From positions 244,073-308,072 of the forward strand of contig VWYX01000680.1 of NCBI GenBank assembly GCA_013396525.1: DNA of 64,000 nt, written 5' to 3'. The position numbers and the translations under genes are program-made. Below, one piece after another: positions 49,401 through 62,787 of the stretch. Below the pieces are notes generated by a model, which saw only the letters and a program-made list of their open reading frames with translations, was not told the origin of the DNA and did no database searches. Within the stretch, counting starts at the first letter, position 1. Each line of letters starts with the position of its first letter. The DNA is from Chaetorhynchus papuensis (Eukaryota; Chordata; Aves; Passeriformes; Rhipiduridae).

Positions 49401-52400
49401 CTACACTCCTGGCCACCTTCTCCCACACACTCTTCAGCATGAAAGCAGGAAGAACCCAGCAGACAGGTTTAAAGATACTATCATCCCACAGAAAAAGAGT
49501 TGCATGACTAGAGCTAAGATCCAGAGCAAAGGCCAAAGCACCCACAGGGCTGATATAGCAATATGCCTTGTATTGACAACTCTACACACTGAGCTATGCA
49601 TATTCCACAAGGGAAGGGACACCACCACCCAAGGCAGAATCCAAAGTTCACTACAGAATAACTCCTGAAGTCTTTTCAGGAGACTTCCCACAAACAAAAG
49701 TAATTTTCTTCTCAAAATTAGGTACTTCAGGCTCCTAGGCTCTCATTTTAGGCACCTGAAGATAAAGTATTTCAAAAGACTATGGAACAGGTGAGTCTCA
49801 CTGAAGTCCCATGTAAAGAGTTACTGTGGATTCAGGCCCCCAGGCTGCCATTCCAGTATTGCCTGGTGCTTCATCTCTCCCCTCACACCAGCATGCAGAC
49901 GACTTAGTAGCAAGGCATCTCGGACACTTCTCCCCAGACTAAACACAGCACCTCCAGTAACTGAGGCACAGTGTCAAATCAGTCATCCTGCTGGACCATA
50001 CCCTCTGTGTGCACTTTACAAAGTGGAAAAGGTACAGCACAGTCCAACCCCCCTCATCTGGCTAGAGACAGGTCTGAGGCTCTCCTAAAAACTGAGGGGA
50101 CAGGTTGTACTGATACAGTATCTCCTTTTTTCTGTAAAGAGAGGTAACATGTGTTGTTAAATTTCTATATGAAGTGCACCTTGTGTCATCTTTGCCTCAC
50201 TTCTGTGCAGCTAAAAAAGAGAAGAGAGAAACCAGAACCATGACAAACAGCTATGGAAGACAGCAAATACATGTGTGCTCTTCCAAGATGATGCTGTCTT
50301 TTTCAAGAGCCAGACACTCAGGTTACTGCATCTACCAGCCCTTTTGCTTCAAGACGTGCATGACAGTAGCTACCAGAACATCCTGTTCTTCTTTTCCACG
50401 GTGCCTTGTGAAATCCAGCTGTAGCCATTGTGACCTCTGGCACTGCCCTCACAACCAGCACAGGCTGTTCTGCTGCCCTTAAGAGATGAAACCTCTGGTT
50501 TTCAGAAGTGATTCCTAGCACGATTCACTCTGAAAGGCATTATCATGCAGGAGCTAATAGACAAAAACTCATGAGGACACATCCCATTGCTCTTTTTCCC
50601 TTCCCTCCACAACAAACAAGGCTTCAGAGACCTCTGCAAAAGCAGTCAAGCCCAACTTCCACAGAGCCCTGTATGGTATTGTACAGGCACAGTCAGAGCG
50701 GCTTTCTCCAGACACGGGGCTCCATTTTCCAGTACAGAATTTTCACTTTGTGCTAAACAGACAACAGAGTGTGAAAACTCCCTTTTTTTGGGTTTGACAT
50801 TATCGTACAGACAAGAAAACCATCTGCAGTTTTCAGCTTCAGCTTTTGCTCCAAGTTGGGATCTTTCTGTTACTTCTCCCAATACGTTTTCAAGCCCAGA
50901 CACTAATTCAGTCTACTCCCTACTTCAGCTGCTCTCCCACTCTGTGAGCAATGTCTGCTTTCTAGCACGATGCAGGAGTCACTAAACAGCACCTGAGTAG
51001 GGTGCTTATAATCCCAGGATGCCATACCACAAAATAGGCTCCCTGAATGCAGTACTTACCCAAAAAGGGCATGAGCTTGCCAGCTGCACAGCCCAGCACT
51101 GCTCACTGGTGAAGGGTAGAATGGCACAGGTGGAACTTCACTGCAGTCCGATATCACAACCTGTCATATCTTCCTCGCTAAAGGAATCTGGGTAAAGAAA
51201 ACACAAGCTGTATTTAAGCAATAATACCTTCTGGGAATGTCTAGCAACAAGTGCTCTGAGGAACGAGCTGTGCCTCTGGCCCTTACCCTCAGCACTCAAC
51301 AGTTCTCAGGCTGAGTTAAAATAGCTGACTTAAAAGTCATAATTGCTATTCTCAACAGTGAAATACAAAATTTTTTTTTAATGTACCTCTTAACATGCTG
51401 CAAAGTTAAACGTCGCTTGCATGTTGCCATGGATATAATTTCATGTTTATAAGACTGGTCTTTCCTGGCAGCTAAATGCTGGCACGGGAACAAATAGCAG
51501 AACAGGGTTTTGTTTGGCATTTCGCTTTGTTTAGGATAGCAGCTAACTACTTTTCTTATTAACGAGCTTTTGATTTCACTGGAGTTTCTCTAGGAAAAGT
51601 TCATCTCATTGGCATTAAACACATCACAACCAATCCTCCAGTCTGTGTGAGCAGAGCCCTGACCTCTGTGGCACCACTCATGAGAATCAGGGTACAGGGT
51701 CAAGCCTGAGTATGTTTACATATCTGCCATGGCTGATATCAGACAGGATACAGTGCATGAAAACATCCTTCATCTCTGCTTGCTTCATCTCTCAACACAA
51801 AGAGTAGGAGTTGAGCTAGAACTAACTTTTATTCAGAATAAAAACATGATCAATTCTGACTAAAATAAGGTACCAAAGTTAGGTTTTCATTTGAGGAGAC
51901 AAGCAGTTTCATTCCACAGGGTCCCAGGAAGAATCTCCAAAATGGAATTGCTAAATTTGTATCAACTTCAAATCAGCTGCATTCATGCAGAAAGGCTAAT
52001 GGAGCAAGAACAAAACCCAGGCTGGCAAGAAGGTGTTACCAGTTCAGAATACCAAGTCTAAATGCCTCCTTCACATCCACGCCTAATGACTCGTGGCCAC
52101 ATCTACTTCAAAGACCGTGTGAGTATCTCTAGCCCTGCTGGATGACTTCTGTGGCAGAAGTCACCTGGTCTTCAGTGGGACAACATTTCACCCCTCAGTG
52201 AATGAACCCAGGGATAACTTTTGCCTGCTGGTTGGTAACATGTATGATTGTATCAACTCAGCTGCTATTGCGAGGACATCTGAAAGTAAAATGTAATTGC
52301 ACAGACAAATCCGGGGATTACACCACACCATGTCTCTCCAAATCACGCAGCCAGAGTGTTTACCTCTGTCTGTGTGTTGCTGTCATGAAAAATTCTGTAC

Positions 52401-54164
52401 CTATTTCAGTGTCAGAGATACATATCAGTCAAACCTGACTTCAGCTTTTGAAGTGGGTGGAGAGCAACACCACCCCTCTTCTGTGCTGGAGTCTGCAACT
52501 AAACTGCATTTTACTCACAAACATATCTGTAGTTCTGCCGTGTTCTGACTTTTAAAAAAAATAATCTCATTGGACAGACACCACCAGCAAGTTTCTCCAC
52601 TCTGTGGAGTGTCTTCACAGCCCTCCCACATAGTGAAAATGACTCAGACTAAACTACTAAATTTAGGGCATTGGTATTCTATGTGTTACGCTGGTGTTCA
52701 TACAAGTAATGCCTTAAACAGTAAATTTCTGAATTAAGCATTCAGGCATCTCTTCTATGCTGCATTTGCCACTGAAACAGAACGGCAATGAAGGTGGGCT
52801 GAGGAGGAGGTTATTTGGATCATGATTTGGCTTGTGTTTTGGCTAGAGCTATATGGGAATTTGAATGAGGTTTGCATGCACTTTTAGAAGTATCTATTGA
52901 CCCAATATCATGACGTTTGATCTCAAGTGATGAGATCGTGCAAGATTAGCTGCCCTTGGGAGATTCCCTTCATCTCAGGCAAGAGACAGCAGGCTTTGAC
53001 TCACAAATGGGGAGGATTTCTCTTGGGATGACTACAGCAATTCCCACTCCTCAGCATCCAACTCACCCATCTTTCTGATGTTCCCCTCCTGCAAGGATGG
53101 TTCATGAAGCAGCTGCTGAGCTGCTGGTTGCAAATCCATGCAGCCAATTAGACCAGTACTTCTGTAATTCAATATAAAATACTGAGAATTATTGAACGTT
53201 TTTATTTTGTAAATCAGACCCTGCTTCATGAGCAACAATCATCCATGTAAGCAAGGACAAGGCAGTCTGGAAGAAACCTGCGATGGCCAAGAAGTTATGT
53301 GGCTACCACCAGCAAGTCAGGGCTTTGCAGAGAGATTGGCCATGTGGTCACCACCTGGAAAAAAGGACAGCAAGTCCCTGGCCCTACGAGGAGCAGAAGA
53401 AGCAATGAGAGGGATGAGATGAGAAGAGGAAGGGGAGAAAGAGGAGTGCTAATGAACCTTGTCAGTTGAGGCACTCTTTCCTCTCTGTTTGCTTAAAATC
53501 ACCAACAAATCAGTTTGAGACTGAAGTCAGGCCAGAAGCTGGCCTAGAGACCACACTCCCCTTCAGTCTGACCACACTGCCTGCTGAAGCCAGCGAGAGT
53601 TTTATGTGGGTATCTCAGGCAACGACATAGAAGCAATGACTCATCTATTAATGAACTTTGGTTCTTTATCTGTTTGCCAGGTGCCTCCAGAAAGGCACAG
53701 TTTTCTTAAATATTTGTGTTTTTTGAAACTGCTGAATAATCTTTACAAATACAGTTCATGATCTGTTACCCAATTAAAACCATGCAATTGGCTAGGAGCA
53801 ATCTGAGCTGTTTACACTGCACATTTTTATCACATGCCCTTCTTTTGCTCCTCATCAGTGGAGCACAACTCTTCAATAAAAATTAGGTTCATGCAAAAAC
53901 ATTTTAACATTTTCACATAATCTGTTGTAGCTTCCAGGAATGCTTATACTGGTCTGATGTACAGTATTTCAACCTGGGAAGTTGGGCATTCTTGTCTGAA
54001 GTTCTGAAGAGCAGGTAAAGAATAATTCTTTTCAGTAAAACCCAAAGCTTGTTCTTGTATGAACACCTGCCATAAGGAAAATTACCACAGTACAATGTCT
54101 GTCCTTGTCCGGACCCCACCCGAGAAGCAGTGATCTTAAAAGACCCCTAAGTGCCCACTTAATA
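46401..54164. other. Non-coding sequence, no gene seen
   Basis: Nearly 8 kb of unique sequence without a recognised gene or young transposon. A second D-arm-like word, GCCTAGCGATTAGG, lies at 46507-46520. The 48,000-48,400 part is very AT-rich. The open frames (132 codons or fewer) match nothing I know. Confidence 0.55.
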
Positions 54165-54425
54165 GAATCTTAAAAATCCATGCCTAGAAGCAATCTGGAG
54201 GGATTATTTAATCTCTTTCCTTGCTCTAAAACAGAATAAATAACTTAGACCATCTCTGAAAAGCATTCATCACACTTTTTCTTGCAAAAATTCAGACAAG
54301 AATATTCCACTTTCTCCCTAAGTAAATATGTGCCATGATTTTACTACTCATGCAATTAGAGAATGTTTTCCTAACACCTGAGCTGTATTTCTTTACCTTA
54401 TCACTTCATATTTGTCCAACCAGGC
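54165..54425 (-). mobile_element. Highly diverged CR1-like LINE 3' fragment, antisense
   Basis: On the plus strand the words follow the reverse complement of an older CR1 3' region in order: GGGATTATTTAATCTCTTTC, CTTGCTCTAAAACAG, TATTCCACTTTCTCCCTAAG, ATTTTACTACTC, GAATGTTTTCCTAACACCTG, then CTTATCACTTC. Old CR1 copies of turtles and birds read TTCCACNACCTCCCTAGGTAA and TTTTTCCTAATNTCTAAC at the matching points. There are many substitutions, so it is much older than the CR1 copies at 7651 and 54806. Boundaries are approximate. Confidence 0.6.
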
Positions 54426-54805
54426 AACTTTGACTGGGTCAAATTACCCAGTTTTATCACCCAGATTTTGACTGGTAGCAGAGCCAGAGAATATAATGAA
54501 GGAAAGATGTTGAAAGCTAAAATCAAGAGATATACCAAGATCAGAATATCTGTATGGTATCTACTGCAAACTGGTTACCCTATCAACTGAGAAATTACAT
54601 TAGTTAAACATTAATTACTCTTGGAAATTATGTTTTCAAATCATTTTACAATTTAGGTCCATACAAACTGTCTGACAAATCTGTCTCACTATCTGTCCAG
54701 GAATCCAAATCTCTTTCTTAAGCGGATTCATATTTCCAACTTCATTAACACTTCCTTCTTTAGAATACTTACAGAGGACTTTTAAAAAAGATAGGGACAA
54801 ATCTT

Positions 54806-55083
54806 TTAGAAAGGCTTGTAGGATAGGACAAGGAGTGTTGTTTTTAAATTAAAAGAAGTCAGAATTAGACTAGATGTAAGGAAGTAATTTTTTACAACGA
54901 AGGTGGTGAAACAATGATACAGGTTGCCCAGAGAGGCGGTGGATGCTCCATCCCTGGAAACATTCAAGTCAGGCTGGACTGGGCTCTGAGCAACCTGATT
55001 TAATTGCAGATGTCCCTGCTCACTGCAGGGGGCTTGGACTAGATGGCCTCTAAAGGTCCCTTTCAACCCAAACCATTCTGTGG
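54806..55083 (+). mobile_element. CR1 non-LTR retrotransposon 3' fragment, sense
   Basis: It starts at AAAGGCTTGTAGGATAGGAC and continues in the order expected for a bird CR1 3' untranslated region: GGTTGCCCAGAGAGGCGGTG, GATGCTCCATCCCTGGAAAC, GGACTAGATGGCCTCTAAAG, and GTCCCTTTCAACCCAAACC. It ends at CATTCTGTGG, the ATTCTRTG-type 3' terminus. Only about 280 bases are left and no reverse-transcriptase coding sequence remains. A long minus-strand frame covers it (54806-55087) only because this part of CR1 is stop-poor in antisense. Confidence 0.95.
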
Positions 55084-58000
55084 ACAAGTAAATCTTCCTC
55101 GGTAAAACTCAGTTAAAATATATCCCTAATAACTTCTACCTTGTGAAACAGAGTTGCCTCAACATATCCTACCATGATGATACATTAAGGGGATTTTGCC
55201 ATATTGCCTTTCCAAGCAATAGCCATGTAAAGTGTCCCTTGCCACTAATAAGTGCTTCCAAGAGTTGCTCAAAAACATCTTTCCACTCGTCCCAGGCAGG
55301 TGGTTTAAATTACACGCACCTGTCAAAGAGGCTCTGCTCTTTCTAACTTCACCCAGACAAGTCTGTCCTTCAGTATTCCACAGCTTCAGGACAAACATGG
55401 ATAATGCTTCTTCATTTCTCCAAGCCTGTCCTTACAGAACGAGCTGTATGAATGCTCCAGTCCTGCGACTGATCCCAGCAAATTTCTAACACATTTATTA
55501 AATATTTGACTCTATGCTACAGTGTCAGCTTCTTTTCCCCTATTTGTACTGATGTTGCCTTCTTAACCTTCCAGAGATGCTGCTGTGATATTCACTCTTT
55601 CAAACCTTTGCACTGACCCCTTTCAAACAGAGCATAAAGTCCTTTTCTCACTAGGCTGGTGTAGGGCGCACAGGGATGGAGCCCTACTTCATCCTCTAAA
55701 AGAAATTCATACCCCTGCCTTCAAAGTATGACATTAGCAAGTGCCAAATATGTTATTTCCACACTTTTGATTTTAAAATGAAGTGGTTTGGTATTCCTGA
55801 ATTGAAACACTTAATTTCAATGAGCTGAACCAAAGCAAACTATTTTGTACTAACCCAGTTTGACATCAGTTTGTCTCATCTGCCTAAAGCAAGGCTCTCT
55901 TGTCCAAGCTTTCTCCCATGATCCAGCACTACAGTAGGTAAGAGGAGAGACTGCAACACACCCTTGGTTAGATAATGCAGAGGTGGGAGTGGCTGTAAGA
56001 AATAATCAGGATACAATGCTTCCTGTCCCAAAAATACCACAGAATTTCACACAAATGCCTCAGACTCAATATTAAGTAACGCACAGCAACTCAGCTCAAC
56101 AAACTGTTTTGAAATGCATCAAACTGACTCAAAGCAAAGTATTTCAGTAATACCTTCCCAGCGAGTCCTCCTTAAATATCAATCTCACAGAATTTTTGCA
56201 TAAAAGTCACTTGAACACCAAGTATTTTTTAACATAATATAATTAGCAACTGTAGAAATAGATCAGTCATCATGACTTGCTGCACAGGAAGATCAGAATA
56301 CTGATTCATACATACTTTATATACATTGAATTGCTTCAGAAACCCAGTACTTTTACATCTTCTTCATACCATGACAGTTCAAATGCAGGTCTTTGCTCTC
56401 CAATGGTTTGCACATGATGGGAAGTGATGCTCATCATGAGAACCACCAGAAAATTCTTTTGAGCCAATTAGATGGCATCAGTCACAATGACATTAGTCAT
56501 CCACTCCTCAGTCGGAGAAGGAACCAAAAACTGTCATGCATCTACTCCCAAAGCTGCAAAAGACATGAGGGAAGTGTACTATTTCCCATTCTTTTTGCAA
56601 TCATTGTTACACAAAGTGACACAAGCTGCTATTTTCTGTTCCTTTTCTAGGAGAATGGTGGTTACTCTCTGTGCAGGTTACAAGAGAGACTTTGATCTCA
56701 TTTAACTGCTTCGTACTCCCTCTGTCCTTTCTTGATCACCACATGAAAATGTTGCCATCAGCCTGATGCCATTAGCCTCTGCAGCTTATAAGGGCAAGAT
56801 GAGTGAGATGTGCCTGCTGGCTGACAGTGACAGAGGAGAGAGTTGTCATACATGGTGCCATGACTCAGCACACCAGTGAGAATAATTAGAAAAGCATGAG
56901 AGGTGGAAACCAACGTGTGGAAAAGTGGACACACAAGGAAAATCTTCCAAAAAGCTGATAGTAAAGCATCAGAAGATGCTAACTGCAGAGGGCTCAAAAT
57001 GGAGGACTGTAAGAACAGATCCAGGAATAACAGTGCAGCAGAGAGACAGACTGCCCTGGAGCAGCCAGCCTAACAACCCACACTGCTGAGATCAGTAAAT
57101 GCCACTGATCCCAGTGAGCTGTGAGGTGGGGGAAGTCCAGGAAGAATTGTTAGGAGGAGAGGCTGACCAGACTCTGTCTTTCCACAGCAGGATGGTTTGG
57201 GAGTCCCAGAGACACTGGTGTAGCAATATCACTTTCAGCCCAGCCAGGAGACCAGACTACCCAGCAGCCCTGGTGAGCACAGACACCTCTGTAAATGTTG
57301 TTCCAACGTGACAGGCACCTTTGAAGCACTCAACTGCTACATATATCCCCAAGGCACAGGCTGGCCAGCTCTGGAAACAGCAATTCCTGAAATCCCAACA
57401 CTTCGTTTCGGGAAGACAGAGGTAGTGAAAAAGAGGATGAAAAATCAGAAATATCAATCCTTCTGACAGACGAGTAAATAGGCCAAGTTAATAGTAAAGA
57501 AATATTCTTGAGAAGGCAAAGAAAAATCTGTGGCTGAGAAGTCGAGATGCATCTAGCAGATCTGAGGAAACTCTGCCAAGGTTTTCATGGCATCTTATCC
57601 TCTGGGACGACATTTTGGCTCACTGCCCAGTTAGAATTTGCCCTTGAAGGACTTTATGGGCTAGATCCTCAGCTAGAGCAAACTGTGCTGCTGCTTTTTA
57701 GAAGCAGGATTTTCAGCAGGAGAGAGCTATGCCTCAGATCTCAGACTGGTAGGATGGTTTTCTCAGGGGAACTACACCTGACAGCTTCACAATGAAAGGA
57801 AATGTTATCCATAGCATGAAACTCCAATTCAACAAACAAATTGGAAATGGACTTTACAAGAAGTCATGTTAACAAGATGGTACCAAATCCAAGTGGCAAA
57901 GAACACAATTACTTCTTCACATTTCACATTTTGTCTTTTGTGTGTGTGTGTGCTTCAGCTCCAGAAAAACAGATTATGACTCAAGAAGTGGAGCTAATTA

Positions 58001-61000
58001 AACTGTAACATACTAAAAGATTTGGCTGTGTTGACATATCTGGAGTGTGGTACAGTAAGATACTCCTCTTGTAACACTGAGATACCTCCCCAGGATTTCA
58101 CACAATTATGAAATAATTCAGAGTATCTCCAGAATAGGTCTTAAATTTGAATGCCAACCCTAAAACTCAAACATGCCTGAACTAGATAAATCAGATAATC
58201 TAAGACCATATTTAAATACCCATAAAAAGAAGATGAAGAAGGACAACTGGAATAGTAACTGCACCATGCAGTTGTTGCTAGGCCTCACCTTGCTACATCC
58301 AGCTGCACTGAATCCAGATTCATTCTCAAGAGATGGTATCTAAGACTCCCTGATTTGTTCTTCACGCTGTCCAGCAGAAATAACTTCATCACAGTGAAAT
58401 AAGACTCACAGCAGCCCTCTTTTTCCCAGAGAGAGATCTTCCAGAAACTGTAAAGATACAACTTTAATTATGTTCCAACGCTCAATTATAACAAATGCCT
58501 TTTTTGCCCCATGCTAACAACATAAAAAGTCTCCGACTCTGAGGTGGCCCCTGCTTTGCCCGGTGAATGAATGAAGCAACGCTGACCTAAGAAGTGTTGA
58601 TGTATCCCACAAGAAGTGAAACAAACTTTCAGAGCAGAGCATCCTCACACCAGTACACTTCTATCTTCTCCAGCCTCTAACTGACCTAGACATACTGCTG
58701 GCATATGGCAACTAGGAGTGAGGTTTCTGATAGAGGAACTCTACCAGCACCTTCTACCAGGCTTTAAGGTATGTCCAACCTAGCTGTCTATGCACATCCT
58801 GCCAGAAGTTACAGCTGCCCCTGCAGAGTCAGCAAAAGGAAACATCTCTCTCTGTGTCTCATCATGCAAGAGATGCTCACTGAAGACATGGCAAAGAGGA
58901 GCTCTGGGCATATGCAGCATGCTCAAGCATCTGCAGCACATCGATCTGTCTGTGGGCAACAGATGCCTTTGCAGACATGCAGCACTCCAGGCTCTTTTTA
59001 TGCTCATTTGCATTTAAATACTGCTAATTGGAACTCAAACTCACACTTCCCTGGCTCTGAGCAAGAAAAGCATGCCCCTTTAGCCTAGAGTTAATGCCTG
59101 GGCTTAGCTAATCATCCTGGCTCTCTCCACCACCAGCAGAGACAGGCAGTGCTGCTGCATGATTCACTCTCCTACATCCATAATGAATCACTCTGGCCAC
59201 GTTCAGTGAAGAGGGAGACACACAGAGTGCCCATACATGTTGCTTAGACTACAGACCCGGCCTCCAGGCAGCTCAAGGAGGAAAAGATACAGCCTACCTG
59301 AATGGCCTTTTCTTTTGAATGTACCCAGTGGTCAAGGCAAATGAAAAAGGAACTCGGCCTGTGGCTTCTTGACACAATAACCTTACAAAGATATAATGAA
59401 AGCAGTAATCCAAACCCACTAATATTAATTACAGTAAAACAAGCAGCAATTCCTGTAGAAGTCAGCAGCTGTTCCACATGAAACTCAAGTGTGCCACAGC
59501 CAGTGTGTAGACGTGTATCACACGTCTGTCCAATATGAAGGCCACTGCCAATTCACATGCCGTATACGTTTTCAGTCAGAAAAGAAATGAAGCCATTGAT
59601 CCAAGGGTCTGGAAACCAGGTCATGAGATTCCTTCTGCATGACCCTGGTATCCTGCATGAAACTTCCTGTCCAGACAAACACCGGTAACCTCATGCTTTC
59701 AAACATAGCTTTGATTTATATCCTTTGCTTGGCTTCTGCAGTACTTTTAACCCTTCCAGGGAGGGTGTGCTTGGGCCCAAGCTGCACTTCTGGGTAAGTG
59801 GCAGAGAAGAACAAGGCTCTGCCAGTGGAAAAGCAGACAGACTCTCCTGCTGGTTTCAAAGCATCTGCAGGGGCACACCACACAGGGCAGGCTGCCAGGC
59901 TTCTCTCAGCAAGAGCTGCACTGCCAGAAAGCAGAAATGACCCAAGGGATCCACTACATCACACAGAGGCACAAGATTTGCATGCATAGGCCTTGTGCTC
60001 CAGTGGTCCTGGAGCAGCTGCCCGTTCTGCAGTGAGGGCTCTGCCATGCCCATGAGAGGACAGTTCAAGGCCCATTGGAACAGGCCCAGGGACTGGATCA
60101 AGTTTGACTGGCTCTGAAACAGCCAGTGTGGTGTGACATGTCCCTTTATCTCCTGGGGGGAATGGGATTTTGTGCATTTTCATTCCAAACACATAAAGCA
60201 GGTAGCTAGATGAAACACAGCACGGTCAGGCTCTGAAAAAACTTCTTGTAGGTGTAAAGACTGCAAGTGACAGTCATCATCCTTCATTTAACACTTCGTT
60301 GATCACTGACTTGTGGATTATTCTCCTTCTGAAAAACCCTAACTATTCTTTTTACATGGGAATTTTGACCGGAGTCATTGAGATGTCTTTACACACAGAT
60401 TTGGCACAGAGACCGCAATGGCAGTGAGGAACTGATCTGGCTGGGCTTGTGCCTACCTGGTGACTGAGGCAGAAGAGCAAATGTCTATGTCAGCGACATC
60501 TGGAAAGAAAAAGGGTTTCTGTGTGAGCCAGCACACAGCACCAGGTAGCCAGGAACTGACTGCTCCACTGGGCTCCCGATGCTTACGGCAACACCCCTCA
60601 CCAACCGCCTTTTGAAAGATCAGTCACACTGAAGTGTATGCCACCAACTGAAATATGCTTATTATGCAATATAAGCTGAATGCTCTGAGAGCACTAACAG
60701 CAGTTTGTCCTGCACAACTCCCCATAGGATCCTATTTCCAAGGCTTATAAGCTAACCAGGCTGTCTAGACCAAGTTCTGTATGTGCCGTGGATAGATACA
60801 CCGCAAACCAAGAGACACAGTCTCCTCCCTGCAAGTAGATCATAAATAATACAAATCAGTCTATGAAAGATGGGAGAGGACTATCAAGTGTATGCAACAG
60901 TCATGACTTACACCTACCACAAATGTGTGCCAACACATCACATCAATTGACTTTCTTTTCACTTGGTCTGCATCTGACCTTGCCATGTTCATTCCAGTAA

Positions 61001-62651
61001 TAGAACAACTTCAACCTCAAAGTTATCTTTCAAATAACATTTTTCAACTGATAACATGCTCCCACACTTAAATTAACCAAACTTTCAACTACACTTTAGC
61101 CTATTTTCTTCAGACAGGTTTAATGCCAAAATAGTTGGGAAAATGAAAGAGTATCAATTTAACAAAAATATGAGTTTTAGTAATTGACAGCTCATGTCAA
61201 AGTCAACAATCAAAGAGCTCAAGCAATGCAAGGTAATGCATGTTTTCATTCCAATTATTGGTTTCTTAATTTAGCAAATAGAATTTTTGACTGCATTTAA
61301 AGAGGAAATCAGCAAATCAATACTAAATTTTTTGTAGAAGAAAGACTCATAAAATAACTCAGGTTACCACAGAAACAAATGTAAGCAAACTGGTGCCACA
61401 AATCAAGTAATTAAGCAGAAAGAATAATTTAATGTCTTCAAAAATTATTGATTTATGATACTATGTCATGTTTGGGACACAAATATTTATTATCTTACAT
61501 TTCCTGTTCCTTCAACCCTTTCTAATAAAGGCCAACTCAGCCAAGTCCAAGTAGTGAACAGTAAGACAATACAATGTTATATCTGACTCTCCCTTGAGAA
61601 GTAGAAAGCACATTTTATGTCAAATTATTCCATGCACAGGGAACACTGCAATACTGCATACATACAGCCATCCGTGGATTACAGGATTAGACTCCTGTGT
61701 ACACCCGGCAGCAGTCTAATAAATTTAAATTAAACTGCCATAAAGTAGACAGGGGCAGTCTTTTTAGTCTTGCCCTACAGTACAGCAAGAAATGTATTGT
61801 GCTATGTACTTGCCTTATTACTTAGTTCTTCCTGCCAAGAAGCAAGTTTCCCTAAACATCAGAAGCAGAGAGAGAACTTTGAAGGTTTAAATCCTTATGC
61901 TCTTTTAGCTGGACATCAGCAATATCCATTTCTTCAACAACTCACAGTGCAAAAGGTTGTTGTTTTCCCTGCAGGACTCTAATCTGATAAAGAGCCAAGA
62001 CTCAAGCCAAATCTCAGCAAAAAGAGAAAGAAAAAATATGACGTCTTCCTCTTTTTTTTTTCCCCTTGCTCACAGAACATTACCAAACTGGCCTTTAGTA
62101 TAAGTTCAGCTCACAGAAGTAATTCTTGAAAGCCCATTGGTGGAGAGTGCATTTCCTTCTCCTTTCAGGTTGAAAAGGAAACTTTCTGTGAGTTTACTGT
62201 AATGGAGTATTTGTCTGTATCAAAAACACCCTGACCTCTCCAGCCACAAGATTAAATACCAGCAGCCCACTCTGTCACTAGTTCACTATCAGGAAATTAC
62301 ATGGGAGGAAAGACACAACATAAAATTCACAGGGAGAAAAATAGAAAAAAGAAAAAAAAGACATCGGTAGTGGTGGGAGTGAATGAACAAGCTTAATAAT
62401 GAAGCCAGTAAAAAGGAAAATACCCTCTGGCCAATTGATAATAAAAGGTTACTTGAGGCAAAGGGTCAGATCCTGAACAGTGCAAAGTGGCCCAGCTTCT
62501 CCAGCCTCAGCACAGCAACAGGGATTTACAGCAGCTGCAAAAAGCCCCAGGAGACAGAAAAACCCAGCTATAAAAATGGAACTGGAGGCTCACATTTTGA
62601 AAAGCTTCCACTCACTTTTAGCACCAGACTGAGGTACAGAGGTGACTCTGA
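55084..62651. other. Non-coding sequence, no gene seen
   Basis: No exon, RNA gene or clear transposon is supportable. A (TG)7 microsatellite lies at 57939-57952. A short word at 57658-57674 (GGGCTAGATCCTCAGCT) resembles the edge of an old palindromic MITE, but little else of it is left. Confidence 0.55.
57939..57952. repeat. (TG)7 microsatellite
   Basis: Seven TG dinucleotides in a T-rich setting. Probably polymorphic in length. Confidence 0.85.
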
Positions 62652-62787
62652 GGGTTTGTTTCTGCGGGGGAGTTCCTGTGAAGTAAGCTGAAGTGTGAAT
62701 TTACACTGCATTTACTTCTGGGTCTTAAGTAGGCTGTAAATTCACACTCAACCTATTTTACAGGGATTTCCCCAAGTAGATAAGCCC
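62652..62787. mobile_element. Near-complete ancient MITE with both terminal inverted repeats
   Basis: The left end reads GGGTTTGTTTCTGCGGGG and the right end, on the other strand, GGGCTTATCTACTTGGGG. The two inverted ends continue to match imperfectly for about 54 bases. They include a perfect 14-base pair of arms, AGTGTGAATTTACA (62692-62705) and its reverse complement (62735-62748), separated by 29 bases. The full length of about 136 bases fits a MITE. Flanking TGA and TAA could be a decayed 3-bp TWA target duplication as made by PIF/Harbinger transposases, but three bases are weak evidence. From memory, the word order (GGGCTTGTCTACAC... TGTAAATTCACACC) recalls an old element abundant in turtles. 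Confidence 0.7.

Noticed and set aside
54806..55087. 93-codon minus-strand frame
   Set aside because: It is the antisense of a CR1 3' untranslated region.
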